Part shown: positions 1-5,223 of the stretch, piece by piece | Numbering within the stretch: position 1 is the first letter of the stretch | Layout of the letters: each line of letters opens with the position of its first letter | DNA from: JAFALX01 sp036378495 | Lineage (GTDB): Bacteria; Chloroflexota; Dormibacteria; Aeolococcales; Aeolococcaceae | DNA length: 13,803 nucleotides | Reading direction: 5' to 3' | Assembly (NCBI GenBank): GCA_036378495.1 | Contig: DASUWI010000080.1 | Coordinates: 1 to 13,803, forward strand | Notes under the pieces: generated by a model | What the model was told of the DNA's origin: nothing | Database searches by the model: none | Seen by the model: the letters and a program-made list of their open reading frames with translations, nothing else | Position numbers and translations under genes: made by a program

Positions 1-24
1 GATGCTTGCGTCGAGAACGATCAC
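1..24 (-). CDS. vapC: VapC-type PIN-domain toxin, N-terminal fragment cut by window edge
   Basis: Only eight codons are inside the window, starting with GTG at 24-22 and reading V-I-V-L-D-A-S-I. This is the characteristic opening of PIN-domain toxins, a beta strand ending in the first metal-binding aspartate (here D5). The GTG overlaps the TGA stop of the antitoxin gene by 4 bp (GTGA), so translation is probably coupled. Known family role: VapC proteins are Mg-dependent ribonucleases that cut tRNA or rRNA and are neutralised by VapB. The toxin identity is inferred from eight residues plus the position directly after a VapB-like gene, so it is likely but not proven. The rest lies left of the window. 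Confidence 0.6.
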
Positions 25-290
25 GCCTGCCAGTCATCGCGCAGGCGGTCGAGATAGCCCTCTCCGAACACGCCGCTGAGTGCTCCAGCGGTGCGTTTCA
101 CGGCCTTCCGGCGCGCGGCGGCCTTCTCTTCTTGGTCCGACTGTATGGCCCGATAGCCCTCGTCCAGCAGCCGGCGTATAAGCTTCGCCCTGTCCCCGCG
201 CTCAGCCGGCCAACGCCGCGCAGCGGCATCCAAAGCGTCAGCCAGTTCGGCGGTCTCAGTGACCATGTGGCGTGGGCGGGCGGTGGGCAT
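21..290 (-). CDS. vapB: VapB-type antitoxin
   Basis: This 89-residue protein starts at the ATG at 288-290. Residues 9-45 form a predicted helix-rich DNA-binding/dimer region (M-V-T-E-T-A-E-L-A-D-A-L followed by R-W-P, then L-I-R-R-L-L-D-E-G). The rest is a basic helix and a tail ending D-D-W-Q-A, the kind of extended C-terminus that plugs a VapC active site. From memory, similar short actinobacterial proteins precede PIN toxins, and here the next gene opens with a PIN-like V-L-D-A-S. The start is supported by a -10-like TACACT at 298-303 just 7 nt upstream and by no better Shine-Dalgarno site at Met9. It should repress its own operon together with the toxin. Exact antitoxin family is unsure. 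Confidence 0.7.
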   Translation of the reverse strand: MPTARPRHMVTETAELADALDAAARRWPAERGDRAKLIRRLLDEGYRAIQSDQEEKAAARRKAVKRTAGALSGVFGEGYLDRLRDDWQA

Positions 291-297
291 CGTCCCA

Positions 298-327
298 AGT
301 GTAACACCTCCGTCAGCAGTGCAACAC
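298..327 (-). promoter_or_regulatory. vapBC promoter with paired operator repeats
   Basis: Two near-identical 10-mers, GTGTAACACC at 299-308 and GTGCAACACC at 319-328, lie in the same orientation 20 bp apart, about two helical turns. The 9-bp core of the first (GTGTAACAC) is a palindrome around its central base; the second has one mismatch. Read on the minus strand, the first overlaps a -10 box TACACT (298-303) and the second overlaps a -35-like TTGCAC (319-324), with a short 15-bp spacer. Placing repeats over both promoter boxes is the usual arrangement for antitoxin autoregulation. Binding by VapB is inference. Confidence 0.5.
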
Positions 328-379
328 CGCGCAAAGCCCTCCTTTCGGGGTACATCGCGGGATAGTGGCCTGGACCAGA

Positions 380-402
380 ACCGCCGCTCCCAGCTGGGCG
401 GT
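380..402 (-). terminator. Weak hairpin after mazF
   Basis: ACCGCC at 380-385 can pair with GGCGGT at 397-402 around an 11-nt loop. The hairpin lies about 10 nt past the mazF stop in the minus direction. There is no T-run, so a terminator role is only possible. Confidence 0.2.
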
Positions 403-412
403 CGCGCGTAGC

Positions 413-715
413 TCAGGCGAGGTCGAAAGCGGTCCGCACCGCCTCAGCCAATTTCAACTCTTGCGCTGGCAGCAAGAACCCGACCAGGCGGCCAAGCGTC
501 GATGTCGGCACGGTTGCGAGGTTGTCGCAGCTCACGACGCCGGCAGAGTCGAGCCCATTTTCCTGGCCAACGGCCACTTCGGTTGACAGCCCACGAATCT
601 TTGTTGTGATTGGAGCGACGGTCACCCGGCTCAAATGAGGTCGAACGATCTCGCGCGTCATGATCAAAACGGGTCGGGTCTTGTCCAGTTGCGCGAGGTG
701 GATCGGGCGCATCAT
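413..715 (-). CDS. mazF: MazF/PemK-type endoribonuclease toxin
   Basis: This 100-residue protein is of typical MazF size (about 100-120). Visible family features are R-P-V-L-I-M near residues 14-19, the strand V-A-P-I-T-T-K-I-R-G-L-S-T-E-V around residues 33-47, then G-L-D-S-A-G-V-V-S-C-D-N-L-A-T, which contains the conserved S/C-D-N block that follows the catalytic Thr/Ser region. Known role: MazF toxins cleave single-stranded mRNA or tRNA at short motifs. The N-terminus is short; the usual R-G-E/D-V-W opening before the R-P-V strand is missing or diverged. The start ATG (713-715) overlaps the stop of the upstream antitoxin by 4 bp (712-715, ATGA), so the two are almost certainly co-translated. 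Cleavage specificity cannot be read from sequence. Confidence 0.85.
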   Translation of the reverse strand: MMRPIHLAQLDKTRPVLIMTREIVRPHLSRVTVAPITTKIRGLSTEVAVGQENGLDSAGVVSCDNLATVPTSTLGRLVGFLLPAQELKLAEAVRTAFDLA

Positions 716-948
716 TCGAGATCCGATAGCGGCGTGCTCGCGGCAAACTCCGCCAGCTGGTCGAAGTCGCGATCGGGCTCGACCCTGGACAGGATGGCGG
801 CATCGCGCTCCGCAATCTCACGGCGCCGCTCACGATCCAGGGCACGCGCTACGACAGCAGCGCGGCTGATGGCCTGACCGCTTTGTACCACCTCGTCGAT
901 GAACTCGACGAGGTATTCAGGAAGGCGCACCGCGATCTGCCGGCTCAT
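712..948 (-). CDS. mazE: Ribbon-helix-helix antitoxin of the MazEF-type pair
   Basis: This 78-residue protein starts at the ATG at 946-948. Residues 3-45 look like a ribbon-helix-helix DNA-binding domain: the strand R-Q-I-A-V-R-L-P, then helix E-Y-L-V-E-F-I-D-E-V-V, a turn, and the S-R-A-A-V-V-A-R-A-L-D-R-E helix. The C-terminal part (about 46-78) is acidic, ends P-L-S-D-L-E and probably binds the toxin. Another in-frame ATG lies 10 codons upstream (978). I chose 948 because a TTGCTG / 17 bp / TACCAT promoter ends 6 nt before it and because RHH proteins normally begin right at the strand. It overlaps the toxin start by 4 bp. Many mycobacterial MazE antitoxins are of this RHH type. Confidence 0.8.
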   Translation of the reverse strand: MSRQIAVRLPEYLVEFIDEVVQSGQAISRAAVVARALDRERRREIAERDAAILSRVEPDRDFDQLAEFAASTPLSDLE

Positions 949-954
949 CCCACG

Positions 955-983
955 ATGGTACCGTCTCGGGATGCGCACAGCAA
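955..983 (-). promoter_or_regulatory. Leaderless-type promoter of the mazEF operon
   Basis: On the minus strand a -35-like TTGCTG (978-983) is followed by exactly 17 bp and a -10 box TACCAT (955-960). The antitoxin ATG begins 6 nt further on, so transcription would start at or next to the A of the ATG. No Shine-Dalgarno site fits this start. Confidence 0.5.
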
Positions 984-1076
984 CCAGGCTGCGGACCGGC
1001 CTGGTGTGGATTGGCTACGTGCGCAGCTAGACCGGACACCCAGCGTGCTACGACATGCGCTACCCGCATACCGGTG

Positions 1077-1640
1077 TCAGCCCGCCTCTTCGCGGGCACG
1101 CCGGTAGCGCTCGTAGATCACGCGCGAGCCGAATGTCCTGGTTTCAATCAGGTGTAGCGGCACATCTTCGCTGACCGGCGGCAGGTACGGCGTGCCGCCA
1201 CCGACGACGACCGGGTGGCGGAACATGCGCAGCTCGTCGACGAGGCCCAGCTCGATCGCCGCCGCAGCGAGTCCGGCGCCGCCGATCGAGACGTCCTTAT
1301 CTGTCGAATCAAGCGCCGCGGCGACCTCCTCGCCCACCGACGCCACGGCGAGCCGGGCGTTGCCCTGAACGCTGTGCAGCGTGCGGCTGAAGATGACCTT
1401 CGGCAGAGCGCACCAGATGTCGGCGAACGCCGCCGTGAGCTCGCTGTCGCGCATGGACGCATCGGTCTCCCACGGCAGCATGATTTCGTACAGCCTGCGG
1501 CCGCACAGATAGGCGCCGAGCTCGCGTGTCTGCGCGATGTGGAAACGAAATTGCTCCTCGCTCGGAACCGTCCACGCGAACGCGCCCTCACGGTCGGCGA
1601 TGAAGCCGTCCACCGAGACGCCCATCGAGTAGATCAGCAT
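1077..1640 (-). CDS. Dihydrofolate reductase-like (RibD C-terminal domain) protein
   Basis: This 187-residue protein belongs to the single-domain DHFR/RibD-C-type reductases. The family opening is clear, I-Y-S-M-G-V-S-V-D-G-F-I-A at residues 3-15. It is followed by the helix L-C-G-R-R-L-Y-E-I-M (45-54), a nucleotide-binding segment V-S-I-G-G-A-G-L-A (118-126) and the late strands V-V-V-G-G-G-T-P-Y (144-152). These proteins bind NAD(P)H; most stand-alone members have no proven substrate, so true folate reduction should not be assumed. The open frame runs on upstream into ftsH (to 2222), but homology starts at the ATG at 1638-1640, 65 bp after the ftsH stop. No good Shine-Dalgarno site is visible. 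It may be read through from ftsH. Confidence 0.85.
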   Translation of the reverse strand: MLIYSMGVSVDGFIADREGAFAWTVPSEEQFRFHIAQTRELGAYLCGRRLYEIMLPWETDASMRDSELTAAFADIWCALPKVIFSRTLHSVQGNARLAVASVGEEVAAALDSTDKDVSIGGAGLAAAAIELGLVDELRMFRHPVVVGGGTPYLPPVSEDVPLHLIETRTFGSRVIYERYRRAREEAG

Positions 1641-1705
1641 CGCGTCAGGTTGTCGCGCGCGAGCGACTGTCAGCGATCGCCCGTGAGCGGTTCGGCCGGG
1701 TGTCG

Positions 1706-3613
1706 CTAGGCGCCGGCGGCCTGCTGCGTGTCGGCGGCGCGGCGGCTGGCGGTGATCCGGGCTTCGACGTCGCTGATGATGCGGTCCATCTCGACCGCGT
1801 CCATCGTCTCCACCTCGACCAGCCGCTCCGCCAGGGTCTCGAGATGCACCTGGTGCTCGCGCAGCACCTGCTTGGCGCGCAGGAACGCATCGGCGACCAG
1901 CTGGTGGACTTCCTGGTCGATCTCGGACGCGATGTCCTCCGAGTAGTTGCGCTGCTCGCCGAGATCGCGGCCCAGGAACACCATCTCCTGACGCTCGCCG
2001 AACGTGAGTGGCCCGAGCTTGTCGCTCATGCCCCACTCGGTGACCATCTTGCGGGCGAGATTGGTCGCCTTGCGGATGTCGTCCGATGCGCCGGTGGTGA
2101 TGTTCTCCTCGCCGAAGATGAGCTCCTCGGAGCAGCGTCCACCCAGGATCTGTGCCAGCTGGTCGATGAGCTCGGCTTTGCTGACCAGGTAGCGGTCCTC
2201 TGTGGGCAGGCTCATCGTCCACCCCAGCGCCATGCCGCGGCTGACGATCGTGATCTTGTGCACCGGGTCGGTGTGCTCGAGGATCTTGCCGACGAGTGCG
2301 TGCCCCATCTCGTGGAACGCGATCGTGCGCTTCTCCTTGTCGCTGATCATGCGGCTGCGCCGCTCCGGTCCGGCGATGACGCGCGCGATCGACTCCTCAA
2401 GGTCCTTCATCGTGATGACCTTGCGGTTGCCGCGGGCGGCGAGAATCGCTGCTTCGTTGATCAGGTTGGAGAGGTCGGCGCCGCTGAACCCCGGTGTCTG
2501 CTTGCCCAGTGTCTCGAGATCCACCGATGCGTCCAGCGGCTTGTTGCGCGCGTGCACCTCGAGGATGGCGCGGCGTCCGCGGATGTCGGGACGGTCGAGC
2601 ATCACGTGACGGTCGAAACGCCCGGGACGGAGCAGCGCGGGGTCGAGAACGTCGGGACGGTTCGTCGCGGCGATGACGATGACATGCGTGTTGGTCTCGA
2701 AACCGTCCATCTCCACGAGGAGCTGGTTGAGCGTCTGCTCGCGCTCGTCGTGACCACCGCCCAGACCGGCGCCGCGCTGACGGCCGACGGCATCGATCTC
2801 ATCGACGAACACGATGCACGGCGAGTTCTTCTTCGCCTGGTCGAACAGGTCGCGCACGCGCGACGCGCCGACACCGACGAACATCTCGACGAACTCGGAG
2901 CCGCTGATGCTGAAGAAGGGAACGCCCGCCTCGCCGGCGACCGCCTTGCTGAGCAGCGTCTTGCCGGTGCCGGGGGGGCCGATGAGCAGCACACCCTTGG
3001 GGATGCGCGCGCCGACGGCGGCGAACTTGTCGGGGTACTTGAGGAACTCGACGATCTCGCCCAGCTCCTGCTTGGCCTCGTCGACGCCGGCGACGTCGAC
3101 GAACGTGATGGCCGGCTTGTCACCGGCGAGCAGCCGGGCGCGGCTGCGTCCGAACGACAGGGCCTGGTTGTTGCCGCTCTGCGTCTGCCGGAATATCCAC
3201 AGCAGGATGAGAGCCATGAGAACGAACAGGACCAGGTTGGGCAGGATGACACTCAGCAAGAAATTGCTCCCGCTGCCGGAATCGACTTTGAAATTGTAAA
3301 AGCTGCTCGAGGCGAAGGCCTGGCTGATGGCGTCGCCCGAGGAGACAGTGGTCTGGTAGCGATTGCCATTGCCGTCGTACCAGATGACCGTCTGGCCGTC
3401 GCCCTGGATCTCCACGGGCGTGGCCGGGTTGGTGGAAACCGTCGAGCCTTTGTCGTTGCTGCCCTTGGCGGTGTTGGAGAGCGCCGCGTAGAGCTGCCCA
3501 GCGTCGGCGTCCTTGGCCGACGAGCTCGGGAGGTTTCTATAGAGGAGTGCCGCGACAACGATGACCGCGGCAGCGATGGCGAGATAGGTGAGGCTGCGTC
3601 GCGATGGGGACAC
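1706..3613 (-). CDS. ftsH: ATP-dependent membrane zinc protease FtsH
   Basis: This 635-residue protein is of full family length. Its order is: membrane segment at about 7-25, an extracytoplasmic region to about 117, a second membrane segment at about 118-141, then the AAA+ domain with Walker A G-P-P-G-T-G-K-T (212-219), Walker B I-V-F-V-D-E-I-D (267-274) and the second region of homology around A-T-N-R-P to G-R-F-D-R (316-335). The M41 peptidase domain carries the zinc site H-E-M-G-H (434-438) and a likely third ligand in G-A-S-D-D-I (about 512). The zinc motif has Met where most FtsH have Ala, but HExxH is intact. FtsH degrades misfolded membrane proteins and some regulators as a hexamer. 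The start is GTG (3611-3613), preceded by an extended -10 box at 6 nt. It lies 61 bp after tilS. Confidence 0.97.
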   Translation of the reverse strand: MSPSRRSLTYLAIAAAVIVVAALLYRNLPSSSAKDADAGQLYAALSNTAKGSNDKGSTVSTNPATPVEIQGDGQTVIWYDGNGNRYQTTVSSGDAISQAFASSSFYNFKVDSGSGSNFLLSVILPNLVLFVLMALILLWIFRQTQSGNNQALSFGRSRARLLAGDKPAITFVDVAGVDEAKQELGEIVEFLKYPDKFAAVGARIPKGVLLIGPPGTGKTLLSKAVAGEAGVPFFSISGSEFVEMFVGVGASRVRDLFDQAKKNSPCIVFVDEIDAVGRQRGAGLGGGHDEREQTLNQLLVEMDGFETNTHVIVIAATNRPDVLDPALLRPGRFDRHVMLDRPDIRGRRAILEVHARNKPLDASVDLETLGKQTPGFSGADLSNLINEAAILAARGNRKVITMKDLEESIARVIAGPERRSRMISDKEKRTIAFHEMGHALVGKILEHTDPVHKITIVSRGMALGWTMSLPTEDRYLVSKAELIDQLAQILGGRCSEELIFGEENITTGASDDIRKATNLARKMVTEWGMSDKLGPLTFGERQEMVFLGRDLGEQRNYSEDIASEIDQEVHQLVADAFLRAKQVLREHQVHLETLAERLVEVETMDAVEMDRIISDVEARITASRRAADTQQAAGA

Positions 3614-3619
3614 GATCGC

Positions 3620-3628
3620 AGTCTATCA
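3620..3628 (-). promoter_or_regulatory. Extended -10 promoter element before ftsH
   Basis: On the minus strand TGATAGACT (3628 to 3620) matches the extended -10 pattern TGnTAnnnT. It ends 6 nt before the ftsH GTG, so a leaderless transcript is suggested. No convincing -35 box is seen at 16-18 bp, which fits a TGn-type promoter. No Shine-Dalgarno site precedes the GTG. Confidence 0.4.
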
Positions 3629-3674
3629 GGGGCCAATTCCGCGAACCGTTACACGAAGCCACATTTTCGTCGCA

Positions 3675-4337
3675 CTACTGGGTATTTCTCTGTCGGTCGG
3701 CCAGGAGGCGGAGGCGCCGGCGGGCCCCGGGGAAGACCCGCTCGAGCGCAGGGAGCAGCTCGTGCCGCACCCGGCTGCGCAGGAAGCGGGGGTCGCTGTT
3801 GGCCGGGTCGCTGGCCACGGCAAGCCCGAGCGCCGCGCAGTAGGCGGCCGTCTGCTCCCGCCAGACGCGCAGCAGCGGACGCGCTGCGTAGCCCTCGCGC
3901 TCGGCCATCGCCCGCAGGCTGTGCGGCGTCGCCGAGGTGAGCGCCCGCATCAGCACGGTCTCCGCCTGGTCGTCGGCAGTGTGGCCGAACGCGATGACGG
4001 ACGCCCCGGTGGCCGCGGCGCAGCGCCGCAGTGCGCCGAGGCGGGCCTGCCGGGCGCGGTCCTGCAGCGAGGAGCCGGCACCGACCTCGACGCGCAGGCG
4101 GTGCAGCGGGATGTCGCCGGCCGCCGCCGCCACCAGGTCGGCGTCGCCGGCGGAGCCAGGGCGCAGGCCGTGGTCGACGTGGGCCGCCTCCAGGTGCCAG
4201 CCACGCGGCGGCGCCAACCGGATCAACGCGTCCAACAAGGCAATCGAGTCAGGCCCACCGGAGCAGGCGACGAGCACGTGCTCACCCGGTCGCAGGACAG
4301 CCCGGCGGTCGGCGGCGATGACGACGGCGCGGCGCAC
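3675..4337 (-). CDS. tilS: tRNA(Ile)-lysidine synthase TilS, minimal catalytic form
   Basis: TilS converts C34 of tRNA-Ile(CAU) to lysidine, using ATP, so that it reads AUA. From the GTG at 4335-4337 the protein is 220 residues. Seen: PP-loop S-G-G-P-D-S (26-31), H-V-D-H-G-L-R (53-59), G-H-T-A-D-D-Q-A-E-T (118-127), and the hallmark D-P-A-N-S-D-P-R-F-L-R-S-R-V-R-H (177-192). It then stops about 28 residues later. Typical TilS are about 310-460 residues with an extra substrate-binding region, which is missing here. The frame is open upstream to an ATG at 4445, but that lies inside a tRNA gene, so I start after the tRNA; the GTG has no clear Shine-Dalgarno site. Probably co-transcribed with the two upstream tRNAs. 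Confidence 0.9.
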   Translation of the reverse strand: MRRAVVIAADRRAVLRPGEHVLVACSGGPDSIALLDALIRLAPPRGWHLEAAHVDHGLRPGSAGDADLVAAAAGDIPLHRLRVEVGAGSSLQDRARQARLGALRRCAAATGASVIAFGHTADDQAETVLMRALTSATPHSLRAMAEREGYAARPLLRVWREQTAAYCAALGLAVASDPANSDPRFLRSRVRHELLPALERVFPGARRRLRLLADRQRNTQ

Positions 4338-4384
4338 CCGGGCGACAGCGGCAACCCGAGCGGCCTCCGGGAGGCGGCCGCTGG

Positions 4385-4460
4385 TGGTGGCGGTTCCTGG
4401 ACTCGAACCAGGGACATACCGGGTATGAACCGGCTGCTCTACCACCTGAGCTAAACCGCC
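4385..4460 (-). tRNA. tRNA with CAU anticodon, probably elongator Met
   Basis: The 76-nt cloverleaf includes an encoded CCA. The acceptor is GGCGGTT/AACCGCC, the D stem GCTC/GAGC, the anticodon stem GCCGG/CCGGT with loop TTCATAC (anticodon CAT), and the T stem CCTGG/CCAGG with loop TTCGAGT; the discriminator is A. It lacks the initiator's GGG/CCC anticodon stem and has a paired G1-C72. A CAU tRNA that is not an initiator is either elongator Met or the TilS substrate Ile2. Position 38 is C rather than the A usual in Ile2, and the UUCAUAC loop favours Met, but U12-A23 and C29-G41 occur in Ile tRNAs too. Call: Met, with Ile2 possible. It is immediately upstream of tilS. Confidence 0.9.
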
Positions 4461-4500
4461 GCGCCGACGCGGGCACGTCCAATCATCTTCGAAAGGTGGG

Positions 4501-4575
4501 TGGTTGCGGCGGCCGGACTCGAACCGGCGACCTTCGGGTTATGAGCCCGACGAGCTGCCACTGCTCCACGCCGCC
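4501..4575 (-). tRNA. Initiator tRNA-fMet (CAU)
   Basis: The 75-nt cloverleaf includes an encoded CCA. Initiator marks are all present: three G-C pairs in the anticodon stem (TCGGG/CCCGA), loop CTCATAA with anticodon CAT, an A11-T24 pair in the D stem (GAGC/GCTC), and no pairing at 1-72. The T arm is GCCGG/CCGGC with TTCGAGT, and the discriminator is A. The acceptor strands are GGCGGCG and CGCCGCA, so the unpaired position is G1-A72 rather than the common bacterial C1-A72. It is 40 nt upstream of the elongator-like CAU tRNA in the same orientation. Confidence 0.93.
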
Positions 4576-4588
4576 TTCTGAGGATACA

Positions 4589-4610
4589 CGCGGGGGGCCG
4601 GCCCCCCGCG
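4589..4610 (-). terminator. 22-bp perfect palindrome between ftsB and tRNA-fMet
   Basis: The 22 bases are a perfect palindrome centred at 4599/4600 with runs of six G and six C. It lies about 26 nt past the ftsB stop and 13 nt before the tRNA-fMet 5' end in the minus direction. There is no T-run on either strand. It is a GC-only hairpin that may end the ftsB transcript or, being so close to the tRNA, act as a processing or attenuation element. Confidence 0.45.
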
Positions 4611-4635
4611 AACCCGCCAAACGCAAATCACGGCC

Positions 4636-5202
4636 TCAGTGCGGCGACGGCGATGGCGTTGCCGGCGCCTGTGGTGACGCCGAGGCGCGCGGGCTCGGGG
4701 AGGCGGTCGCCGCTGGCGTGGGGCTCGGCGTGGGCGTGGGTATCGCGAAGCTGGGGAGCGCCACGTTGACGCCGCCGGAGGCGGGGGTGGCCTGGCCCGG
4801 TGGGGCGATGACGTACACCTTCTCCCCGGGCAGCACGTACCCGAGCTTGCGCGCCTCCTCTTCGAGCCAGGCAACGGTCTGCGCCTCGACGATCTCGCGC
4901 TGATGGTCGCTGATCTGCCGCTGCAGCGTGCTGTTCTGCTGGCGCAGCGCCGCCACCTGCGAATCGATCCGGCCTCCCTCGGCGGCCTGGCTGTACACGG
5001 CGAAGGCCACCGCGCCGCAGACGATCGCGACGAGGGTGAGCCCCAGCCGGCGCAGCGGCGAGGAGGTGCGGGTGACGGTGCGGCGGCGAATGGCCGTTCC
5101 CCCGTGCTCTGAGTTGCTGTGATGTATGGCTGAAACGTCGTGCAGGAGCCGCGGGCGACCGGCTGCGAAGACTAGGATGGGGCCGCGCGGCCCGTTTGGC
5201 AA
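4636..5202 (-). CDS. ftsB: FtsB/DivIC-type septum formation initiator protein
   Basis: Small single-pass division protein. From the only canonical start (TTG, 5200-5202) it is 188 residues. Seen: one membrane segment at about 53-73 (L-G-L-T-L-V-A-I-V-C-G ...), a coiled coil at about 78-108 (V-A-A-L-R-Q-Q-N-S-T-L-Q-R-Q-I), then the family signature W-L-E-E-E-A-R-K-L-G-Y-V-L-P-G-E-K-V-Y-V (112-131) and a long Pro/Ser/Thr/Ala tail to the end. FtsB/DivIC pairs with FtsL and FtsQ/DivIB in the septal complex. The start is doubtful: the TTG sits in the loop of a terminator-like hairpin (5181-5214). A better-placed but unusual ATT at 5089-5091, with GGGGGAA 5 nt upstream, would give 151 residues and keep every domain. 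Position after mazG and before tRNA-Met/tilS matches divIC in Bacillus. Confidence 0.88.
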   Translation of the reverse strand: MPNGPRGPILVFAAGRPRLLHDVSAIHHSNSEHGGTAIRRRTVTRTSSPLRRLGLTLVAIVCGAVAFAVYSQAAEGGRIDSQVAALRQQNSTLQRQISDHQREIVEAQTVAWLEEEARKLGYVLPGEKVYVIAPPGQATPASGGVNVALPSFAIPTPTPSPTPAATASPSPRASASPQAPATPSPSPH

Positions 5203-5214
5203 GGCCGCGCGGCC
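5181..5214 (-). terminator. Terminator-like hairpin from two copies of a 12-bp palindrome
   Basis: GGCCGCGCGGCC occurs at 5181-5192 and again at 5203-5214, separated by 10 nt. Because the 12-mer is its own reverse complement, the copies pair as a perfect 12-bp stem with a 10-nt loop (or each can fold alone). It begins 9 nt past the stop of the DUF4331 gene in the minus direction. There is no T-run. Most likely a GC-type terminator for that gene. Confidence 0.55.
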
Positions 5215-5223
5215 GCTGCCCCC

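Noticed and set aside
949..1076. Small minus-strand frames between the DHFR-like gene and mazE
   Set aside because: They have no start context or family likeness; the only supported signal there is the mazE promoter.
1641..2222. Upstream extension of the DHFR-like frame into ftsH
   Set aside because: The extra 194 codons are out of frame with ftsH, are low-complexity Arg/Gly/Pro sequence, and precede a clear family N-terminus at 1640.
1700..3940. 746-codon open frame on the plus strand opposite ftsH
   Set aside because: It is an antisense shadow: ftsH on the minus strand has every expected motif, and GC-rich codon bias keeps the opposite frame free of stops. The translation shows no recognisable domain.
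4338..4445. ATG at 4445 as the tilS start
   Set aside because: It falls inside a well-formed tRNA gene (4385-4460); the protein encoded there is tRNA sequence, not TilS.
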